Shown here: positions 33,519 through 37,211 of the stretch, piece after piece
Position numbering within the stretch: position 1 is the first letter of the stretch
How the letters are laid out: every line of letters starts with the position of its first letter
Source: Zygnema cylindricum
Taxonomy: Eukaryota > Streptophyta > Zygnematophyceae > Zygnematales > Zygnemataceae
Direction: 5' to 3'
Assembly: GCA_037447655.1 (NCBI GenBank)
Contig: JBBHKE010001684.1
Coordinates: 431,290-468,500 of the forward strand
DNA: 37,211 nucleotides
The notes under the pieces: generated by a model
The model's input: only the letters and a program-made list of their open reading frames with translations
Database searches by the model: none
Told to the model about the DNA's origin: nothing
Position numbers and translations under genes: made by a program

Positions 33519-35473
33519 TTTTGTGCATGGCTGTGTTGCGTAGTCATGTCCAGACAGGGACATCTTCATGATCGCTATACCATTTTGCCCACATGCAAGC
33601 CAATGTGAAAGGAACAAAGGGACGCCATTTTGGTCCCTGAGATGAGAAGGTACTTTTAGTTTGAAACTGTTGTTGTGTAGCGAATTAAGTAGGATAGATT
33701 TGTTAATTCTTACCTGATGAAAAGCAAAGGTTCAGTTTCACTGTTAGCGAGCCTATAGCCTTACATATTTTCCGGTATGTGGAGTTTTTCAATTTTCTTA
33801 AAGTTCTTATACTGTCGAAAGAGCTTGGCGTTCAGGGTGTCTTGGTTGTAGCGAGGTATTAAACTATCAGCTCACTTTCCATCCGTACTGTGTTGGAAAG
33901 CAAAGCTGTTGTTGTAAGGCTGGTTGGTAGAGCCTGTGTATGTGTGCTGTAGATGTAGTCACCTTTGCGATGTGGCGATGGTCTGTTTCATTTTTGGGAG
34001 AGTTTCTGTTTTGCACATGCTTTGTGAAGTTCGTATTTCTTGCAGTGGTCCCGGTTAAGGTTTTGGAGTTCCTTAAGAGGTGGTTTCTGCAGGAGGTTTG
34101 GTAGGATAAGAGATGGCAAATTAAATGGATGGGATTTGTAACTTCTGTATTGCACTCGTTACTCATTTCCGTCTCATACATTCTGCTGTTTTGTTCCTAC
34201 AAACGTAGATTAGTTTTATCAGAGGATCAACACGACAACCATTCACAAAACAGATGGAAGTTTCTGGAACGCTAACTGGCTTATGGGTGTCTAGAGTTTT
34301 AAAAGCCTGTAGGAGGCCTAGTATGTGTTGGAAGGAGAGAAAAGCTGTATTGAAGAACTGAATGCTTCATCCATATCCATATGACATGGCTATTAATGTA
34401 TTTTTTTCACCGGAAACTGTAAGGTTAATTATACCCTCTTATTGTACTGAAAAGAACTGACAAATATACTGTTGGACAAGTATATGTGCTTTACTCAGAT
34501 ATTTTGAGGAGCCTTCAAATTCAATATGGTTGTAATGTTTTGCCTATTTTAACCAGCAGTTGGAAATTTTGCGTTATTATTGCGCTGAAGATATGTGGGG
34601 TGTTCACATTCTTCAGTGATTTTGACCTTGTTTAGTTTTTCAAGGCATGGAAAGGCAAAAAGTACTTAGTGTCCGCTATGTTTTCAAGTTAATAGTTTTT
34701 GTTCTTATTAAAGTTGTTGTGAAAATGCATGAAGTAATCAACATGTCAAGGAACATCAGCTGGCTCACCCGATTCTGAAACTAAAAACTGATCATGCATT
34801 ATTACTTATTTCCCTAGTTGGTCCTATTCCTATTCAATCTGCCGATGTGATACTTCATTGCGCCTGTGTTCTTGAAATCGCCCTGAGGGCTCACCAACCA
34901 TGGGAATTGGGTTTGGCACGGGAAATAACTGGCTCAAGATCCAGGTTGTAGCTTTGAGAAAATTGCTAGTTCTAAGTATGGCCATTTTGACTATGAGGTC
35001 TGGTGTTTTCCCCGCCTGCTCTACCTCTACGCACTAAATATTGCAAATCTTTCCCGTAATCCTGTTAAGAACACCTGTAACTTTTCACTCTCCGACATGA
35101 CTCTATCAAAACTAATTAATTTTTCTACCAAAATAATCAAATTGCTTTACTCTATCAACTATAGTCTCATTTTGCCTAGAATTAAATTGAATAAATTCCT
35201 AAACCACATTGTGACCTTACCATTGACTACTTTTTCAGAATGATTTTCAAGATTCTTCCAACATCCATAGAGATACTAGAGATACTAGAAAGATAGTAGT
35301 CGTTAACCGATTCGATATAACTTTGGATAAGTTTGGTCGTGGCTGCCATCGCCTATTGCCACAACTTCCTCACCTTCGGATCCTTTCGCATTTTCTCCTC
35401 ACCGTTCACTATCTTCCACTTTTTCAAAATAGTGTTGCAATGATTCGCTACTCCCAGAGTTATCCCAGTGTAG
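33519..35473. other. Downstream region: probable 3' UTR, then intergenic
   Basis: The first several hundred bases must hold the 3' untranslated region of the coatomer gene, but I see no clear AATAAA signal to set its end. No further exon, gene or repeat is recognised. Minus-strand frames such as 33867-34181 lack coding signs. Confidence 0.5.
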
Positions 35474-35891
35474 TTAGATCTGTTGAAGAAGACTGGTGTG
35501 CCGACTACTTGGAAATCCTCTTTTTCCTTCCAACTCACTGCCAAAGTCAAGATCCACCTCTGTTCTCTGCTTCCTTTTTCTTTTCCTTTCTCTTTTGTAT
35601 TTCTCATCTTCTTCCAAGCTATCTGAGCTGCTACTACAACAAGAGCTAGAGCTATCTAAGCTGTCTTCCGATTCCTCTTTCTCCGAAACGTTTGATTTTT
35701 GTCTTTTATTTCTTTTTCAGCTTAAACTTCAACAACTTCTTATATGCGTCTTTATTCTCCTTTGAAATGGAAATGCCTTTCGCTTGGTTTCTCGAGAGAA
35801 TGCTTCGAGATTCGTCGGATCTTTTGAGATTCGTCGAATCTTTCAAGATCTCCATATTCGTCCTTAGTCTGGATGGAGAGGTTGTGTTCAT
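35474..35891 (-). pseudogene. Degenerate coding remnant, acidic-Ser then basic protein
   Basis: Read on the minus strand, a frame from ATG at 35891 gives a basic, hydrophilic stretch ending in KLLKFKLKKK with a stop at 35706. A few bases on, another frame continues with a Ser/Glu/Asp run (SEKEESEDSLDSSSSCC, then SSSSDSLEEDEKYK), a basic cluster (RERKRKRKQR) and VDLDFGSELEGKRG, to a stop at 35474-35476. The clean acidic-to-basic pattern looks like real coding sequence broken by a frameshift. I do not recognise the family. A retroelement or nuclear-protein fragment is possible. Confidence 0.35.
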
Positions 35892-36650
35892 CTTCTTCTT
35901 CCCCCCATGACTACCTCACTAGATCCTCAATCCGTTGGCTCGAAATGGAGCTAATCTAGGATCCGTACTGTATCGCAATGAGCACAAAAACTTAAAATTA
36001 CTCAGTGTAAAAGCGAAAATTGAACTCACAAAATTACCACCAGCTCATATATCATTCATAACATAGACAAAAATTTGTCTCGATAAACCACAGCCATGTC
36101 ATGTCGATTTTTTTCTCATACATAATCACTTAATCACTAACAAACTGGATTTTTATCATAGCCACAAAATGAATTCAACACAGAAATCTGAACCGGCAGA
36201 TGAGGCTTTAAGCTTTCCATCGCAATCGTCGAGCTACCGGGTTGACGAGTATGCATGGAGTTTAGATGTTTTGAGTGGCAAAATAACAATGACAATACAA
36301 CAATTATATTATTTTTCCACGTTTACTTTTTTTTGTGTTGATTACCTCATGCGTTTTAATCATTTTCTTGGATTTTTCATTTGTCGTCTCTCCCCTGTAG
36401 TGTTCAATTGCATGCTTGTTTAACCTTGGATTTCGCCTTCACTTCCGCTCTCTGCTTTGTTCCAAGCCTTTACTTGGAAGTTTTGCCATGTCATCTTACC
36501 AGTCATCTTTTTAATAAAAAATAACAAACATTCTTCACATTAATTAACTAAATTAAATAATTTATAACTAATATCAAGTACAATTATATAATTATAATTA
36601 ATAAGTTATTTAATAATTAATTCACAGAATAAATTAGCAAGTTTGACAAC
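35892..36650. other. Intergenic, AT-rich, unassigned
   Basis: A plus-strand frame starts at ATG 36169 with a polar stretch (SEPADEALSFPSQSSSYRVD) that could be a short exon, but there is no partner exon or recognised domain. The rest becomes strongly AT-rich from about 36,500. Confidence 0.35.
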
Positions 36651-36738
36651 TTTTCAAATAAATCTATATTTTATAACTCCGAATCTGATCAGTATATTGT
36701 AGATTTATCTAAACTGAAAATAAAAACAATAGGTCCAA

Positions 36739-36909
36739 ATGACTGTAAAACTTTTAGTTAAATTTTTAAAGGTAAATTCAAATGAACCTGAATTTACTAA
36801 CACTTATAGGAATCATATTTACTCTAATCCTATGCGGTATTTGGAATATGCACCAGATCTAGAAGAAATAAAATTAACTAATAAAAAAAAAAAAAATCCG
36901 CGCTTATGA
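36739..36909 (+). CDS. Small AT-rich open frame, unknown (56 residues)
   Basis: The frame runs from ATG 36739 to TGA 36907-36909. It gives a lysine-, asparagine- and tyrosine-rich peptide with a protein-like middle (NTYRNHIYSNPMRYLEYAPD, then LEEIKLTN) and a terminal KKKK from an A run. Codons end almost always in A or T. A separate frame just upstream, from about 36627 to the stop at 36766-36768, is also protein-like (SDQYIVDLSKLKIKTIGPND) and overlaps this one, so a single frameshifted gene is possible. The following frame begins at ATG 36906 with a 4-base ATGA overlap. I recognise no family. It may be a decayed mobile-element or organelle-derived gene, or chance. Confidence 0.3.
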   Translation: MTVKLLVKFLKVNSNEPEFTNTYRNHIYSNPMRYLEYAPDLEEIKLTNKKKKNPRL

Positions 36910-36992
36910 ACTTGGGTTATTATATTTTACTTACTAGTATTCTTATAATAGGAGTAGTAAGTCAAAAATCTACATTTAAATGTAATTTTTAA
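36906..36992 (+). CDS. Short hydrophobic open frame, unknown (28 residues)
   Basis: It starts in the ATGA overlap with the frame before it. It encodes MNLGYYILLTSILIIGVV followed by a polar tail, so it could be one membrane-spanning segment. It is short enough for chance in AT-rich DNA. A loose resemblance to the first helix of small mitochondrial NADH dehydrogenase subunits is only an impression. Confidence 0.2.
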   Translation: MNLGYYILLTSILIIGVVSQKSTFKCNF

Positions 36993-37112
36993 AAACCGAA
37001 AATGATTCTTTAGGTGTATTAATAAGAAGTGCTAGATTTACTGCAGTTTAACAAGTGTTATGATTTTTAAACTTAATATGATCAATTTCAGTCTAAGGTT
37101 AAGAAAATCTAA

Positions 37113-37149
37113 AAGAGGAGAGAGAGGGGAGAGAGAGCAGGGAGAGAGG
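37113..37149 (+). repeat. Short GA-rich microsatellite
   Basis: An imperfect GAGAGAGAGG run with GGG and GCA interruptions lies near the right edge. Confidence 0.8.
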
Positions 37150-37211
37150 ATAATATTCTTATGATCATTCATTTTATATTATTGGGTTCAAGTATTCGCG
37201 CCTAAAAAAAA

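Noticed and set aside
35323-35649. 108-codon plus-strand open frame
   Set aside because: The opposite strand has the more protein-like charged pattern, and the plus-strand translation is the usual Phe/Leu/Ser mirror of it.

Overview
This is a nuclear genome window from a eukaryote, almost certainly a streptophyte (green plant). The one identifiable gene encodes the gamma subunit of the COPI coatomer (gamma-COP). It can be assembled here in 19 exons with GT-AG introns into an open frame of about 894 codons. Its plant-type features are a length close to the plant protein and a [20 protein letters not shown] segment before the last appendage module. I cannot name the species. The gamma-COP appendage looks diverged from that of flowering plants as I know them, so a non-seed plant or streptophyte alga is an inference only.

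Layout. About 1-20,000 is gene-poor and filled with repeats: non-autonomous hAT-like transposons (several with exact 8-bp target-site duplications, one nested inside another), tandem repeats of about 490 bp, a (CT)n tract of about 400 bp that switches into a purine-rich tract of about 540 bp, a 27/28/31-bp minisatellite, a broken gene with a coiled-coil and Ser/Pro-rich protein (10944-12151), and two other dispersed families. About 19,887-27,709 holds a direct duplication of the 5' half of the coatomer gene. Copy 1 (21362-23588) has only exons 1-7 and is truncated. Copy 2 (25447-33518) is complete. Their coding exons differ by one synonymous base. Two hAT-like elements sit upstream of copy 1, and copy 2 preserves the matching empty sites. 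About 33,519-37,211 is intergenic, with a degenerate minus-strand coding remnant and an AT-rich end that holds short coding-like frames of unknown origin.

How the parts relate. Only the coatomer gene is a confident functional gene. It acts in Golgi-to-ER and intra-Golgi vesicle coat assembly. The truncated copy would encode only the N-terminal part of the adaptin-like trunk. The breakpoints of the duplication lie at or beside ends of dispersed repeats, which suggests that repeats shaped the locus. I see no tRNA, rRNA or CRISPR. I found no convincing new biochemical system. The most notable items are the partial coatomer duplication with its filled/empty transposon pairs, the hAT-like family itself, and the pyrimidine-to-purine switch next to a higher-order minisatellite.
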